Assembly (NCBI GenBank): GCA_027486835.1
Contig: JAIXOJ010000218.1
Span: 1 to 33,959 of the forward strand
Length of the DNA stretch: 33,959 bases
Direction of reading: 5' to 3'
From: Chitinophagaceae bacterium
Lineage (GTDB): Bacteria > Bacteroidota > Bacteroidia > Chitinophagales > Chitinophagaceae
Shown here: one piece after another, positions 33,908-33,959 of the stretch
Position numbering within the stretch: the stretch's first letter is position 1
Layout: each line of letters starts with the position of its first letter
Notes under the pieces: model-generated
Told to the model about the DNA's origin: nothing
Databases searched by the model: none
What the model saw: only the letters and a program-made list of their open reading frames with translations
Position numbers and translations under genes: made by a program

Positions 33908-33959
33908 AATAGTAGTAGTAGTTTACTATATAACGGATTTGAACCCCTATTTATTGTGC

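Larger units (their letters stand above)
32696..33959 (-). mobile_element. ISKra4-like insertion sequence, right end cut by the window
   Basis: The transposase reads on the - strand. A plausible left end is GGGTGCATAAAAG at 32696. The window stops at ...TTATTGTGC (33959), whose reverse complement GCACAATAAATAGGGG resembles the same end without its first bases, so the right inverted repeat probably continues beyond the window. The visible length of about 1.26 kb suits the family. Its insertion next to the SGNH fragment fits with rearrangement at this edge of the locus. Confidence 0.65.

Noticed and set aside
1-33959. tRNA, rRNA, riboswitch or integrase attachment sites
   Set aside because: I found no cloverleaf-like sequence, rRNA run or integrase gene. 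Without a folding or covariance search this remains a reading by eye.

Overview
The window is AT-rich DNA from a Bacteroidota bacterium, most likely a member of the Chitinophagaceae or a related family (inference). The support is type IX secretion (T9SS) C-terminal sorting domains on three proteins, many signal peptides that end in ..AQ or ..SQ, A/T-rich start contexts without strong Shine-Dalgarno sequences, and glycosidase families typical of Bacteroidota polysaccharide utilization loci (PULs). Almost all real genes lie on the + strand. The exceptions are the transposase frames at the right edge.

Layout. Positions 1-1000 hold the C-terminal part of a T9SS-exported protein. Positions 1176-11460 look like one tight operon: a BNR_4-type beta-propeller, a DUF1961/LamG-like protein, a heparinase II/III-like protein, a second BNR_4 propeller paralogous to the first, a pectate-lyase-like beta-helix protein, and a major facilitator (MFS) transporter. 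Positions 11461-11914 are a repeat-rich spacer. Then come a GH28-like beta-helix protein with an inserted module (11915-13363), a second repeat island with a 41-bp tandem array (13418-13674), an exported polysaccharide-pyruvyl-transferase-like protein (13801-15048), and a leftover signal-peptide stub (15054-15158). A six-hairpin (GH95/GH65-like) glycosidase follows (15341-17479), then a decayed GH2 enzyme (17629-18208), a frameshifted GH42 beta-galactosidase (18215-20360), GH39, a membrane-anchored double cupin resembling KdgF, GH29 alpha-fucosidase, GH88 unsaturated glucuronyl hydrolase, a jelly-roll lipoprotein that may be a lyase, and two GH92 proteins, the second frameshifted in its signal peptide. 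The right end has two GNAT acetyltransferases, a fragment of an SGNH esterase, and an ISKra4-like insertion sequence that runs off the window.

How the genes fit together (inference). The locus looks like the enzyme part of a PUL for a branched, uronic-acid-containing glycan. Lyase-fold proteins (propellers, heparinase-like, beta-helices, jelly roll) would cut next to uronates and leave unsaturated ends. GH88 would remove those ends, and a KdgF-like cupin could process the released sugar. GH29, GH39, GH42, GH92 and the six-hairpin enzyme would trim fucose, xylose-like, galactose and mannose-like units, and the MFS protein would import a product. The exported pyruvyl-transferase-like protein hints at pyruvate ketals on the substrate. 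No SusC/SusD pair, sulfatase, sensor or sigma/anti-sigma regulator is visible.

The locus shows repeated damage: a deleted and nonsense-riddled GH2, frameshifts in GH42 and GH92, an orphan signal peptide, an SGNH fragment and a split transposase. The GH2 relic is true decay. The single-base frameshifts could be either real or assembly errors.
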